Below, one piece after another: positions 24,159 through 32,873 of a stretch of DNA of 64,000 nt. The notes below the pieces were generated by a model. The model did not search any database. It was not told the origin of the DNA and saw only the letters and a list, made by a program, of their open reading frames with translations. The stretch is from DASXRA01 sp036506155. GTDB taxonomy: Bacteria > Actinomycetota > Actinomycetes > Mycobacteriales > Jatrophihabitantaceae. Made by a program: the position numbers and the translations under genes. Numbering within the stretch: position 1 is the first letter of the stretch; each line of letters opens with the position of its first letter. The stretch is taken from positions 1 to 64,000 of the forward strand of contig DASXSF010000149.1 in assembly GCA_036506155.1 (NCBI GenBank). The letters are read 5' to 3'.

Positions 24159-24187
24159 TTGGGAAACCATTCACAAGCGCGTAGCGT
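24159..24187 (+). promoter_or_regulatory. Rex operator and promoter of the rex-hemACD operon
   Basis: TTGGGAAACCATTCACAA (24159-24176) matches the Rex consensus TTGTGAA-N4-TTCACAA at all but one position. It overlaps a -35 box TTGGGA (24159-24164), a 17-bp spacer and a -10 box TAGCGT (24182-24187). Rex bound here would block transcription while NADH is low and release when NADH rises. Streptomyces Rex represses its own rex-hemACD operon in this way. The rest of 24102-24262 shows no other feature except the RBS GAGGAG before the rex start. Confidence 0.8.
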
Positions 24188-24262
24188 TTTGGACAGCCTC
24201 CTATCACACCGGGTCGCGTCGGCTCGGGCGGGGGCGTCCCACCTGACCTGCTAGAGGAGCAC

Positions 24263-24937
24263 ATGACCGTCCAGCGCGAGGCGGCCGCCGGTAACGGCGC
24301 ACGTGTCGTCCCGGACGCTACCGTCGCCCGCCTGGCCGTTTACCTGCGCGTGCTGACCGGGCTCGGCGAAGACGCGACGACCACCGTGTCGTCCGAGGAA
24401 CTCGCGGCCGCCACGGGCGTCAACTCCGCCAAGCTGCGCAAGGACCTGTCTTTCCTGGGCTCGTACGGGATCCGCGGCGTGGGCTACGACGTGGCGACGC
24501 TGGCCGAGCAGATCTCGCGCGTTCTCGGGCTTACGGTGCACCGCAACGTGGCGCTGGTCGGCGTCGGCAACCTGGGTCAGGCGCTCGCCGGCTACGCGGG
24601 TTTCGCAAGCCGCGGCTTTCGCATTGCGGCTCTCATCGACGCGGACCCGGGTCGCGTGGGTACCACCGTCCACGGCGTGACCGTCCGCGACCTCACAGAT
24701 CTGGAACACGTCGTCGCCGACGAGAAGATCACCATTGCGGTGCTGACCACCCCGGCCCCCGTTGCCCAGGAGGTATGCGACCGACTGGTCGCCGCCGGGG
24801 TCACCAGCATCCTCAACTTCGCGCCGGTCGTGCTTTCCGTCCCCCACCACGTCGATGTGCGCAAGGTCGACCTGGCCGCTGAATTGCAGATCCTCTCGTT
24901 CCACGAGAACCGCAAGAACGGGGCGCTAATCGTATGA
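24263..24937 (+). CDS. rex: redox-sensing transcriptional repressor
   Basis: Rex binds DNA when NAD+ dominates and lets go on binding NADH. 224 residues: a winged helix (residues ~15-85, with TVSSEELAAATGVNSAKLRKDLSFLG shown by NSAKLRKDLSFLGSYG and RGVGYDV) and a Rossmann domain (VALVGVGNLGQAL, then ALIDADP). The C-terminal helix (ELQILSFHENRK) swaps between subunits. The hemA ATG overlaps the rex stop (ATGA). An operator in its own promoter implies autoregulation. Confidence 0.96.
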   Translation: MTVQREAAAGNGARVVPDATVARLAVYLRVLTGLGEDATTTVSSEELAAATGVNSAKLRKDLSFLGSYGIRGVGYDVATLAEQISRVLGLTVHRNVALVGVGNLGQALAGYAGFASRGFRIAALIDADPGRVGTTVHGVTVRDLTDLEHVVADEKITIAVLTTPAPVAQEVCDRLVAAGVTSILNFAPVVLSVPHHVDVRKVDLAAELQILSFHENRKNGALIV

Positions 24938-26217
24938 GCCTGCTCGTGGTGGGCGTGTCGTATCGCACGGCGCCGGTGCCGATATTGGAACGCGTCAGCA
25001 TCTCCGGCGACGACCTGCCGAAGCTGCTCGGCGAGCTGCACGCCGACGAGTCGATCAGCGAAGTGCTGGCGCTCTCGACGTGCAACCGGGTCGAGGTGTA
25101 CGCGGACGTCGCGCGTTTCCACCCGGCCGTCGCGGAGATCACCCAGGTGCTCGCCCGGCACACCGGTCTCTCCGTCACCGAGCTGGGTGAGCACCTGTAC
25201 GTCCACTTCGCGGAGGCCGCCGCCGAGCACATGTTCACCGTGGCGTCCGGGCTGGACTCGATGGTTGTCGGCGAGTCGCAGGTCCTCGGCCAGCTGCGCG
25301 CCGGCTACGCCCGCAGCAGCGATGCCGCCACCGTCGGTTCCGTGCTGCACGACGTGGCCCAGACGGCACTGCGGGTCGGCAAGCGGGTGCACACCGACAC
25401 CGGCATCGATCGGGCAGGCGCCTCCGTTGTGGCCGTCGCACTCGATCACGCCAGCCGGGTGCTCGGCTCCCTCGACGGCAAGCGGGCACTGGTCGTCGGC
25501 GCGGGCTCGATGGGCGCGCTCGCCGGCACGACCCTGCGCCGCCGCGGTCTCACCGACATCGTGGTGGCCAACCGCAGCCTGGAGCGGGCTGCGCGGCTGG
25601 CCGCCTCCCTCGGTGCACGCCCCGTCGGGCTGGACGCGGTACCCGACGAGATCGCGCACGCCGACATACTCATCAGCTCGACCGGGGCCACCGGCCTGGT
25701 GGTGGAACTCGCCGCGTTCGGCGATCGGATGCCGCGGCCGATGGTGGTCCTCGACATCGCGCTGCCCCGCGATGTCGACCCGGGGGTAGCCGCGCTTCCG
25801 GGTGTGACCTACGTCGACCTCGACGCGCTGCGCGCCGACGGCGCGATGGTGAGTGACGCTGAGCTGGCCGCCGCGACGGCGGTTGTGGCCGAGGAGCTGG
25901 CAAGCTACCTCGCCCAGCAACAGGCGCTGGCCGTTGTGCCCACCGTCAGCGCGCTGCGCGCTCGGGCCACACAGGTCATCGACGCCGAGCTCTCCCGGCT
26001 CGACGCGCGGTTGCCGTCGCTCGATGACGCGACCCGTGCCGAGGTCGGCGACGCGGTGCGCCGTGCCGTCGAGAAGGTGCTGCACGCGCCGACCGTCCGG
26101 GTGAAGGAGCTGGCCTCGACGCCGGGCGGCGACCAGTACGCGGCCGCGCTGCGGGAGCTCTTCGACCTCGATCCGGCCCGTCCCGAGTCGGTCACCGCTG
26201 TCCGGAAGGGCGGCTGA
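24934..26217 (+). CDS. hemA: glutamyl-tRNA reductase
   Basis: HemA reduces glutamyl-tRNA(Glu) with NADPH to glutamate-1-semialdehyde, the first step of the C5 heme pathway. The 427 residues include the catalytic cysteine in LSTCNRVEVY (residue ~50), HMFTVASGLDSMVVGE, GAGSMG (NADPH) and the C-terminal dimerisation helix. It overlaps rex at the start (ATGA) and hemC at the end (TGATG), so translation of rex-hemA-hemC is coupled. Confidence 0.96.
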   Translation: MSLLVVGVSYRTAPVPILERVSISGDDLPKLLGELHADESISEVLALSTCNRVEVYADVARFHPAVAEITQVLARHTGLSVTELGEHLYVHFAEAAAEHMFTVASGLDSMVVGESQVLGQLRAGYARSSDAATVGSVLHDVAQTALRVGKRVHTDTGIDRAGASVVAVALDHASRVLGSLDGKRALVVGAGSMGALAGTTLRRRGLTDIVVANRSLERAARLAASLGARPVGLDAVPDEIAHADILISSTGATGLVVELAAFGDRMPRPMVVLDIALPRDVDPGVAALPGVTYVDLDALRADGAMVSDAELAAATAVVAEELASYLAQQQALAVVPTVSALRARATQVIDAELSRLDARLPSLDDATRAEVGDAVRRAVEKVLHAPTVRVKELASTPGGDQYAAALRELFDLDPARPESVTAVRKGG

Positions 26218-27128
26218 TGACGGTCACCCGGACGCTGCGGGTCGGCACGCGTGGCTCGGCGCTCGCCCGCATCCAGACCCAGGCGGTCGTGGACGCGTTG
26301 GGCGCGCCTGCGGAAATCGTCCCTATCGTGACCGCGGGCGACCGCTCCGTCGCGCCGCTGGAGCAGATCGGCGGCACCGGCGTCTTCGTGTCTGCGCTTC
26401 GAGCGGCACTCGTAGGCGCCGAGATCGACGTTGCCGTCCACTCCTACAAGGACCTGCCCACGGCGCCCTGCGACGGCGTCATCATCGCCGCGGTGCCCGT
26501 TCGCGAGGACCCCCGCGATGCGCTGGTCGCCCGTGACGGGCTCATGCTGGCCGAGTTGCCGCCCGGCTCGCGCGTCGGCACCGGCTCGCCGCGCCGCGCC
26601 GCCCAGCTGCGCGCCCTCGGCCTGGGTCTCGTCATCGAGCCGATCCGGGGCAATGTCGACACCCGGCTGCGCAGAGTGGCCGAGGGCGCCTTCGATGCGG
26701 TCGTGCTCGCTCTGGCCGGATTGCGCCGGCTGGGACGTGACGGCGAGGTGACCGAGATTCTCGACCCGATCCAAGTGCTGCCTGCGCCCGCGCAGGGCGC
26801 GCTGGCCGTCGAATGCCGGGCATCCGACCCGGCGACCCAGGTCCTGTTGTCCATTGTGGACGATGCCGACAGTCGTGCCGCCGTCACTGCCGAGCGGGCC
26901 TTGCTCGCGGCGCTCGAGGCCGGCTGCACCGCCCCCGTCGCTGCGCTAGCAGAGATTGCGGAGGGGCCCGAGATTTACCTACGCGGATCGGTGACGACCC
27001 CGGACGGCTCGCGGGCCGTCCGGCTGTCGGCCACCGGCCCGGCAACCGACGCCGACGGCATCGGCCGGCGACTCGCCGCCGACCTGCTCGCCGAAGGCGC
27101 TGACACGATGATGGAGAGCTCCACATGA
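26217..27128 (+). CDS. hemC: porphobilinogen deaminase (hydroxymethylbilane synthase)
   Basis: HemC joins four porphobilinogens into hydroxymethylbilane on a dipyrromethane cofactor. The 303 residues begin with the RVGTRGSALARIQ signature and include SYKDLPT, the Arg-rich RVGTGSPRRAAQL and the cofactor-binding cysteine in LEAGCTAPVA (residue ~240). The start overlaps the hemA stop, and the stop overlaps hemD (ATGA). Confidence 0.96.
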   Translation: MTVTRTLRVGTRGSALARIQTQAVVDALGAPAEIVPIVTAGDRSVAPLEQIGGTGVFVSALRAALVGAEIDVAVHSYKDLPTAPCDGVIIAAVPVREDPRDALVARDGLMLAELPPGSRVGTGSPRRAAQLRALGLGLVIEPIRGNVDTRLRRVAEGAFDAVVLALAGLRRLGRDGEVTEILDPIQVLPAPAQGALAVECRASDPATQVLLSIVDDADSRAAVTAERALLAALEAGCTAPVAALAEIAEGPEIYLRGSVTTPDGSRAVRLSATGPATDADGIGRRLAADLLAEGADTMMESST

Positions 27129-28657
27129 CCCGCGCGCGCAAGAACGTAGGCCGGATCACCTTCGTCGGTGCCGGCCCAGGCGATCCGGGATTGCTGGCTG
27201 TCGGGGCCACGCAGGCGCTGGCCGCGGCAGAGATCGTCTATGCGGACCGCGCCGTGCCGTCGGCGATCACCGACCTGGCCACCGGCGAAGTGCGCCCGGC
27301 CGACGGAGAGCCCGCCGACATCGCCAAGGCCGCCCTTGCGGAAGCGCGCGCCGGGGTGAATGTCGTGCGGCTTGTCGCGGGCGACGCGTTCGCCCATGAC
27401 GACGTGGTAAAGGAGGCCCTGGCGGTCGCCAAGACCGTCATACCCTTCGATGTAGTACCCGGCCTTTCTATGGGTGCTGGGACGGCCACCTACGCCGGCG
27501 TACCCCTCGGGCCGGTGCACACCGAGGCGTCGGTCACCGAGATGACGGACTTCGACGCGCTGTCCCATGCGCCCGGCACGCTGGTGCTCACCGTGCCGGC
27601 GTCGGCCGTACAGCTGCTGGGTGAGCAGCTCGTGTCGGGAGGCCTCAAGCCGGACGCCCCGGTCACCGTCAGCTGCCACGGCACGGGAACCACGCAGCAG
27701 ACCGTGTCCGGCACGGTCGGCGACATCGAACTCGCCGCAGCCGGCATGAGCGGCACCCTGGTCGTCACGGTCGGCCGCGCGGCCCTGTACCGCGAGAAGC
27801 TGGGCTGGTGGGAGTCACGGGCGCTCTACGGGTGGAAGGTGCTCGTCCCTCGCACGAAGGATCAGGCCGGCGCCATGAGCGAGCGGCTGCGCGCCCACGG
27901 CGCGGTGCCGGTCGAGGTGCCGACCATCGCCGTCGAGCCTCCGCGCACCCCGGCGCAGATGGAGCGGGCGATCAAGGGCCTGGTCACCGGCCGCTACGAG
28001 TGGATCGTGTTCACCTCGGTCAACGCGGTTCGTGCCGTCCGGGAGAAGTTCGAGGAGTTCGGTCTGGACGCTCGGGCGTTTGCCGGCGTCAAGATCGCCT
28101 GCGTGGGCGAGACGACGGCAGATGCGGTGCGCGCCTACGGCATCAACCCTGAGCTGGTGCCGTCGGGTGAGCAGTCCTCCGAGGGTCTGCTCGCGGATTT
28201 CCCGCCGTACGACGAGGTGCTCGACCCGATCAATCGAGTGCTCTTGCCCCGTGCCGACATCGCCACTGAGACGCTCGCAGCCGGCCTGCGTGAGCGGCGT
28301 TGGGAGATCGACGACGTCACGGCATATCGCACCGTGCGCGCGGCGCCGCCTCCGGTCGAGATACGCGATGCGATCAAGTCGGGCGGCTTCCAGGCCGTCT
28401 GCTTCACCTCGTCCTCGACGGTGCGGAACCTGGTCGGCATCGCCGGCAAGCCGCACGCCCGGACCGTGGTGGCGTGCATTGGCCCGCAGACGGCAGCCAC
28501 CGCGCGCGAATTCGGACTGCGCGTCGACGTGCTCCCGGACATGGCCACCGTGCCGGCGTTGATCGACGCGCTTGCTGAGTTCGCCGCCGCACGCGCCGTC
28601 GAGGAGCGCGAGAAGGCGGCCGCCGCAGCCGCCAAGCGTGCCTCGCGCCGGCGCTAG
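27125..28657 (+). CDS. hemD: uroporphyrinogen-III methyltransferase-like / uroporphyrinogen-III synthase fusion
   Basis: A 510-residue two-domain protein. Residues ~10-240 have the SAM-methyltransferase (CobA/SUMT) fold with FVGAGPGDPGLL, but YADRAVP and the PGLSMGAG loop depart from active SUMT consensus. Residues ~245-490 are uroporphyrinogen-III synthase (VLVPRTKDQAGAMSERL, FTSVNAVRAVREK, CFTSSSTVRNL, CIGPQTA), which closes hydroxymethylbilane with ring D inversion. Such fusions are standard in actinobacterial hemACD operons. Whether the N-terminal half methylates is uncertain. The C-terminus is a lysine/arginine-rich Ala tail. Confidence 0.92.
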   Translation: MTRARKNVGRITFVGAGPGDPGLLAVGATQALAAAEIVYADRAVPSAITDLATGEVRPADGEPADIAKAALAEARAGVNVVRLVAGDAFAHDDVVKEALAVAKTVIPFDVVPGLSMGAGTATYAGVPLGPVHTEASVTEMTDFDALSHAPGTLVLTVPASAVQLLGEQLVSGGLKPDAPVTVSCHGTGTTQQTVSGTVGDIELAAAGMSGTLVVTVGRAALYREKLGWWESRALYGWKVLVPRTKDQAGAMSERLRAHGAVPVEVPTIAVEPPRTPAQMERAIKGLVTGRYEWIVFTSVNAVRAVREKFEEFGLDARAFAGVKIACVGETTADAVRAYGINPELVPSGEQSSEGLLADFPPYDEVLDPINRVLLPRADIATETLAAGLRERRWEIDDVTAYRTVRAAPPPVEIRDAIKSGGFQAVCFTSSSTVRNLVGIAGKPHARTVVACIGPQTAATAREFGLRVDVLPDMATVPALIDALAEFAAARAVEEREKAAAAAAKRASRRR

Positions 28658-28660
28658 CCT
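28655..28660 (+). promoter_or_regulatory. -10 box TAGCCT of hemB (leaderless)
   Basis: TAGCCT spans the hemD stop (TAG at 28655-28657) and is followed by seven bases and ATG 28668. hemB can thus be transcribed apart from the Rex-controlled operon. Confidence 0.55.
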
Positions 28661-28667
28661 GAGCGTC

Positions 28668-29645
28668 ATGCAGTACCCCCAGAGTCGGCCGCGCCGGCTG
28701 CGGGCGACCGCGGCGCTGCGCCGCCTCGTCACCGACGTCCACGTCCACCCGTCGGACCTCGTGCTGCCGATGTTCGTACGTGAGGGCATCGCCGAGCCGG
28801 CCGAGATCGCAGCCATGCCGGGCGTGGTCCAGCACACGGTGGAGTCGCTGCGCAAAGCGGCCGTCGAGGCCGTCGAGGCCGGTGTCGGCGGGCTGATGCT
28901 GTTCGGCGTGCCGGAACGCAAGGACGCGCAGGGTTCCGGCGCCGACGACCCGGCAGGCATCCTCAACACGGTGCTGCGCACACTGCGCCACGAGCTGGGC
29001 GACGAGACCGTTCTGATGGCGGACCTGTGCCTGGACGAGTTCACCGATCACGGGCACTGCGGGGTACTCGACGCGTCCGGGAATGTCGACAACGACGCCA
29101 CGCTGGCGCGCTACGCGAGCATGGCGCTCGCCCAGGCCGATGCGGGGGTACACCTGCTCGGAACAAGCGGCATGATGGACGGTCAGGTCGGCGCCGTCCG
29201 GGCAGCGCTTGACGACGCCGGCCGCCCGGATGTGGGCATCCTGGCCTATGCCATCAAGTACGCGTCGGCGTTCTACGGACCGTTCCGCGAGGCGGTGAAC
29301 TCGTCGCTGGCGGGCGACCGCAAGACCTACCAGCAGGATTACACCCGCGACGTGCGCGAGGCGCTCGCCGAGGTCGAGCTGGATGTCGCCGAGGGCGCCG
29401 ACATCGTCATGGTCAAGCCGGCGCTTCCATACCTTGACGTACTGCGTGCCGTCGCGGATGCCTCCCCGGTGCCGGTAGCCGCCTACCAGATCAGCGGCGA
29501 GTACGCGATGGTGGAGGCAGCAGCCCAGCATGGGTGGCTGGACCGGGATCGAGCGATCGCCGAGACGCTGAGCTCGATCAAACGCGCCGGCGCGTCGATC
29601 GTCCTGACCTACTGGGCGGTCGAGGCCGCCCGTGCGTTCGGCTGA
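28668..29645 (+). CDS. hemB: delta-aminolevulinic acid dehydratase (porphobilinogen synthase)
   Basis: HemB condenses two 5-aminolevulinates to porphobilinogen. 325 residues: the metal region reads DLCLDEFTDHGHCGV, the Schiff-base lysines are in YAIKYAS and MVKPALPY, and the start is RPRRLRATAALRRLV. Only two of the three zinc cysteines of the yeast/human enzyme are present, with Asp at the second. This is a common bacterial variant. The 3' end overlaps the convergent FAD oxidoreductase by 37 bp. Confidence 0.95.
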   Translation: MQYPQSRPRRLRATAALRRLVTDVHVHPSDLVLPMFVREGIAEPAEIAAMPGVVQHTVESLRKAAVEAVEAGVGGLMLFGVPERKDAQGSGADDPAGILNTVLRTLRHELGDETVLMADLCLDEFTDHGHCGVLDASGNVDNDATLARYASMALAQADAGVHLLGTSGMMDGQVGAVRAALDDAGRPDVGILAYAIKYASAFYGPFREAVNSSLAGDRKTYQQDYTRDVREALAEVELDVAEGADIVMVKPALPYLDVLRAVADASPVPVAAYQISGEYAMVEAAAQHGWLDRDRAIAETLSSIKRAGASIVLTYWAVEAARAFG

Positions 29646-30871
29646 GCCGGGCGCAGTTGACCGCGGGCGAGCGCCGCAAAACCGCCCACGCCAACGAGCC
29701 GCACCAGGTTCGCCGGCGTGAAGAACGCGGCGGGCGGCACTGTCCCGGAGATGACACCGAAGAACCGGGACGCCGCCTCACGGTCGTCGGCGAGCGCGGC
29801 GAACAGCCGCCGCTCTGCTGCGCTCTGCACGGCGAACGACGCCAGGCGGACCGTCATGTCGTACATGGCTTTCGTCTCGCGGTCGCGTGCCTTGGCGTAA
29901 CCGGCAAGCGCCTTGCGCAGTGGCGTGGTGCCGCCGAGTCCGTCGGCCACCGCGGCCGCGAGCAGGTCTGCGTCGCGCAGCGCGTGCCCGATGCCCTGGC
30001 CGGTGATCGAGTCCATCACCAGCCCGGCATCACCGGCGAGCGCCCAGCCGGGCCCGTACGGCCTGCGGAAGGCGTTCGGCAGATCGACGGTGCCACGTAG
30101 TGGCCCGACGTGCCCACCGGCGCGGACCCGCTCGCCCAGCGTCCCGGCCGCGTCCAGGGTGGCATGCACATTGGCCAGTGGATCGCGACGGAACACGTCG
30201 AACTCGGCGAGTGGCCAGCCGACGTAGGTGATCGTGAGTCCGTCGTTGGTGGGAAAAGCGCCGGCCAGGCGCCGCTCAGAGGAGTACAGCTCGACTGTGT
30301 CAAGCGGGACGTCCTGCCAGTAGGTGTAGAACGCTAGTGAACGCGGCGGGCGCTCGCGGTACGTCCGCGCTTGCGCGGTGCGCGCGACGAGCGAGTGCTT
30401 CCCATCGGCCCCGACGACGATTCGCGCGTGCTCTGTCTGCGCAGGCGAACCCTTTGCGTGACAGCGGATTCCGATCACCCTGCCGTCAGCGGTGAGCACC
30501 TCGTCGACGATCGTGTTCTCGCGGACCTCGGCACCGGCGGCGCGCGCGGCGTCGACCAGGAGCGCGTCCAGCAGGGTGCGGCGCGGGCTGTACAGCGCCG
30601 CGTCGCTCGGGTACCGGCCGCGCAGCACGATGTCACCGGTGCAGAAGCGCACCTCGCGGGTGGGCGGCGTGCCCGCCGTCTCGAGCGCATCGAGCAGCCC
30701 CCAACGCCGCAGCCGTGCTGCGCCGGGTGGCTGCAACTGGTGACTGGACAGCGTGTCGCTCGGGAACTTCGCCCGGTCGACGACTAGTACGCGAAGTCCC
30801 TTACGCGCCAGGAGCATCGCGGTGGACGCTCCGGCCACTCGCCCGCCCACGATGATCGCGTCGTAGCTCAT
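29609..30871 (-). CDS. FAD-dependent oxidoreductase (geranylgeranyl reductase/halogenase-like)
   Basis: A 420-residue PHBH-fold flavoprotein. GxGxxG appears as IIVGGRVAGASTAMLLARKG (residues 6-25), then VVGADGKHS and the FAD-ribityl motif GWALAGDAGLVMDSITGQG. No second Rossmann motif is clear. The group includes monooxygenases and isoprenoid reductases, and the substrate is unknown. Its start is inside the tetR gene end (71-bp overlap), so the pair is co-transcribed and is probably controlled by that TetR. It is convergent with hemB. Confidence 0.85.
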   Translation of the reverse strand: MSYDAIIVGGRVAGASTAMLLARKGLRVLVVDRAKFPSDTLSSHQLQPPGAARLRRWGLLDALETAGTPPTREVRFCTGDIVLRGRYPSDAALYSPRRTLLDALLVDAARAAGAEVRENTIVDEVLTADGRVIGIRCHAKGSPAQTEHARIVVGADGKHSLVARTAQARTYRERPPRSLAFYTYWQDVPLDTVELYSSERRLAGAFPTNDGLTITYVGWPLAEFDVFRRDPLANVHATLDAAGTLGERVRAGGHVGPLRGTVDLPNAFRRPYGPGWALAGDAGLVMDSITGQGIGHALRDADLLAAAVADGLGGTTPLRKALAGYAKARDRETKAMYDMTVRLASFAVQSAAERRLFAALADDREAASRFFGVISGTVPPAAFFTPANLVRLVGVGGFAALARGQLRPAQPNARAASTAQ

Positions 30872-31481
30872 GATCGGTCCCCCGTTGTGTGGCTAGCTGG
30901 ACGACATGGATGAGCGCCTCGATGCGGTCGAGGAACTTTCCGTCGCGGAGCTGCTCGCTGATCGCCTGTGCGCCGAGGAATCCGCCCACGGCGACCTGGG
31001 CGAGCATCGCCGGATCGAGGTCGCCGCGCACCGAGCCCTCGGTTTGTGCCGTGGCGAAGTGCTCGGTGACGGTGTCGAGCCACGCGCGGATCGAGCCGCA
31101 CACCTCGTCGCGGAGGCCCGGGTCTCGGGCCAGTTCCTCGACGAGCTTGTTCAACGCGGCCGGTCCCTCACCCTGCTTGGCGTACCGGGCGATCAACCGC
31201 GGCGCCGCGAACAGCCTGTCGACGGCCTTGTCGTACCGGCTGATTTCGGTGCCGACCCGGCTGATCCATCGCTGCTGGTGGTCGGCGACGACGGCGAGGG
31301 CAAGCGCCTGCTTGGACGGGAAGTGGAAGTAGAAGCCACCCTTGGTGAGCCCGGACGCCTCGATGATCTGGTTGAGCGAGGCGGCTGCGTATCCGTCGCG
31401 GGCGAAGGCCGGCGCCGCCGCGTCCAGGATGGCGCGCCGAGCTCGTTCGCCCCGCTCGCTACTCGGCTCCCGTGCAGCCAC
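30801..31481 (-). CDS. TetR-family regulator of the FAD oxidoreductase
   Basis: 226 residues from GTG 31481. The helix-turn-helix is typical: RAILDAAAPAFARDGYAAAS then LNQIIEASGLTKGGFYFHFP (recognition helix TKGGFYFHFPSKQ). The last ~25 residues lie in the overlap with the oxidoreductase gene and look unlike a TetR domain, so the functional end may be near residue 200. A near-perfect TetR operator sits within its own promoter (31495-31516). Confidence 0.88.
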   Translation of the reverse strand: MAAREPSSERGERARRAILDAAAPAFARDGYAAASLNQIIEASGLTKGGFYFHFPSKQALALAVVADHQQRWISRVGTEISRYDKAVDRLFAAPRLIARYAKQGEGPAALNKLVEELARDPGLRDEVCGSIRAWLDTVTEHFATAQTEGSVRGDLDPAMLAQVAVGGFLGAQAISEQLRDGKFLDRIEALIHVVQLATQRGTDHELRRDHRGRASGRSVHRDAPGA

Positions 31482-31489
31482 GGTGAATG

Positions 31490-31519
31490 ACGCTACAAAC
31501 CAACTGGTCGGTTTGTCAA
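31490..31519 (-). promoter_or_regulatory. promoter of tetR-FAD operon with operator in the spacer
   Basis: On the minus strand: -35 TTGACA (31519-31514), 18-bp spacer, -10 TAGCGT (31495-31490), then eight bases and GTG 31481 (leaderless). The 22-bp dyad at 31495-31516 fills the spacer: ACAAACCAACT on the plus strand meets GGTCGGTTTGT, whose reverse complement is ACAAACCGACC. Two mismatches per half remain. This is a textbook position for autorepression. Confidence 0.75.
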
Positions 31520-31583
31520 CGGGACAGCAGGGAGGCCTGGACACCCCGATCGTGCTGCGCCGCGAACTGGGAGACTGGCTGTC

Positions 31584-32873
31584 GTGTCCGTTTCCGGAGA
31601 ACTGTTCGAGCGCGCCCAGCGGGTGATCCCCGGCGGGGTGAACTCACCGGTACGAGCGTTCCGGGCGGTCGGCGGCACGCCGCGCTTCATGGTGCGCGGG
31701 CACGGCCCGTACCTCGTCGACGCGGACGGGCGAGAATACGTCGACCTGGTCGCGTCATGGGGACCGATGGTCCTGGGCCATGCCCACCCCGCCGTGGTGG
31801 CGGCGACGCAGGCCGCGGCCGCCGACGGTCTGTCGTTCGGCACGCCCACCGCCGGCGAGGTCGAGTTGGCCGAGGAGATCATCGCTCGGGTAGCCCCCGT
31901 CGAGCAGATACGTCTGGTCAATTCGGGCACTGAGGCGACGATGAGTGCGATCCGGCTGGCCCGGGGCGTCACCGGACGGCACCGCGTCGTCAAGTTCGCC
32001 GGCTGCTACCACGGGCACGTCGACGCCCTGCTGGCCGCGGCGGGCTCGGGCGTGGCGACGTTCGGCCTGCCCGACACGCCGGGCGTCACCGGTACGCAGA
32101 CCGCCGAGACGATCGTGCTGCCCTACAACGACCTCGCCGCGGTGTCGTCCGCGTTCGAGCAGTTCGGCGCCGACATCGCCTGCGTGATCACCGAGGCGGC
32201 GCCCGGCAACATGGGCGTGGTGCCCCCGACGCCCGGCTTCAACGCGGGACTGCGCGTGGTGACGGCGAACCACGGTGCGTTGCTGATCATGGACGAGGTA
32301 CTTACCGGGTTCCGCGTCTCGCCGGCCGGGTGGTACGGGCTCGACCCGGTCGACGCGGATCTGTTCACGTTCGGCAAGGTCATGAGCGGTGGGTTGCCCG
32401 CAGCAGCGTTCGGCGGCCGGGCTTCGGTGATGGCGGCGCTCGCCCCGGCCGGCCCGGTTTACCAGGCCGGGACACTTTCGGGGAACCCGGTCGCCGTCGC
32501 GGCCGGGCTCACGACGCTACGGAACTGCACGCCGGACGTGTATGCGCGCCTCGACGCCACGGCGGCCACCATCGGACGGCTGACATCCGAGGCGCTGACT
32601 GGGGCCGGCGTGCCGCATCTCGTCCAGTACGCGGGCAACCTGTTCTCGGCGTTCTTCGCTGAGCAGCCGGTGACGAACTTCTCGCAGGCGCAAGCGGCCC
32701 AGACGTACCGGTACCGGGCGTTCTTCCACGCAATGCTGGATGCGGGCGTCTATCTGCCACCGAGCGCATTCGAGACGTGGTTCGTGACCGCTGCGCACGA
32801 CGACGCGGCCGTCGACCGGATCGCAGCAGCGCTGCCATCCGCCGCGAAGGCCGCCGCCGAGGCTGTCGCATGA
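31584..32873 (+). CDS. hemL: glutamate-1-semialdehyde 2,1-aminomutase
   Basis: HemL moves the amino group of glutamate-1-semialdehyde to give 5-aminolevulinate, using PLP. 429 residues, with VNSGTEATMSAIRLARG, NMGVVPP, LIMDEVLTGFR and the PLP-lysine in FGKVMSGGLPAAAFGG (residue ~267). It completes the C5 pathway with hemA and hemB. GTG 31584 starts the family N-terminus SGELFERAQRVIPGGVNSPVR. The stop overlaps the next ATG (ATGA). Confidence 0.96.
   Translation: MSVSGELFERAQRVIPGGVNSPVRAFRAVGGTPRFMVRGHGPYLVDADGREYVDLVASWGPMVLGHAHPAVVAATQAAAADGLSFGTPTAGEVELAEEIIARVAPVEQIRLVNSGTEATMSAIRLARGVTGRHRVVKFAGCYHGHVDALLAAAGSGVATFGLPDTPGVTGTQTAETIVLPYNDLAAVSSAFEQFGADIACVITEAAPGNMGVVPPTPGFNAGLRVVTANHGALLIMDEVLTGFRVSPAGWYGLDPVDADLFTFGKVMSGGLPAAAFGGRASVMAALAPAGPVYQAGTLSGNPVAVAAGLTTLRNCTPDVYARLDATAATIGRLTSEALTGAGVPHLVQYAGNLFSAFFAEQPVTNFSQAQAAQTYRYRAFFHAMLDAGVYLPPSAFETWFVTAAHDDAAVDRIAAALPSAAKAAAEAVA

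Noticed and set aside
24592..26085. A 497-codon open frame on the minus strand across rex and hemA
   Set aside because: It is antisense to two well-recognised genes and shows no domain.
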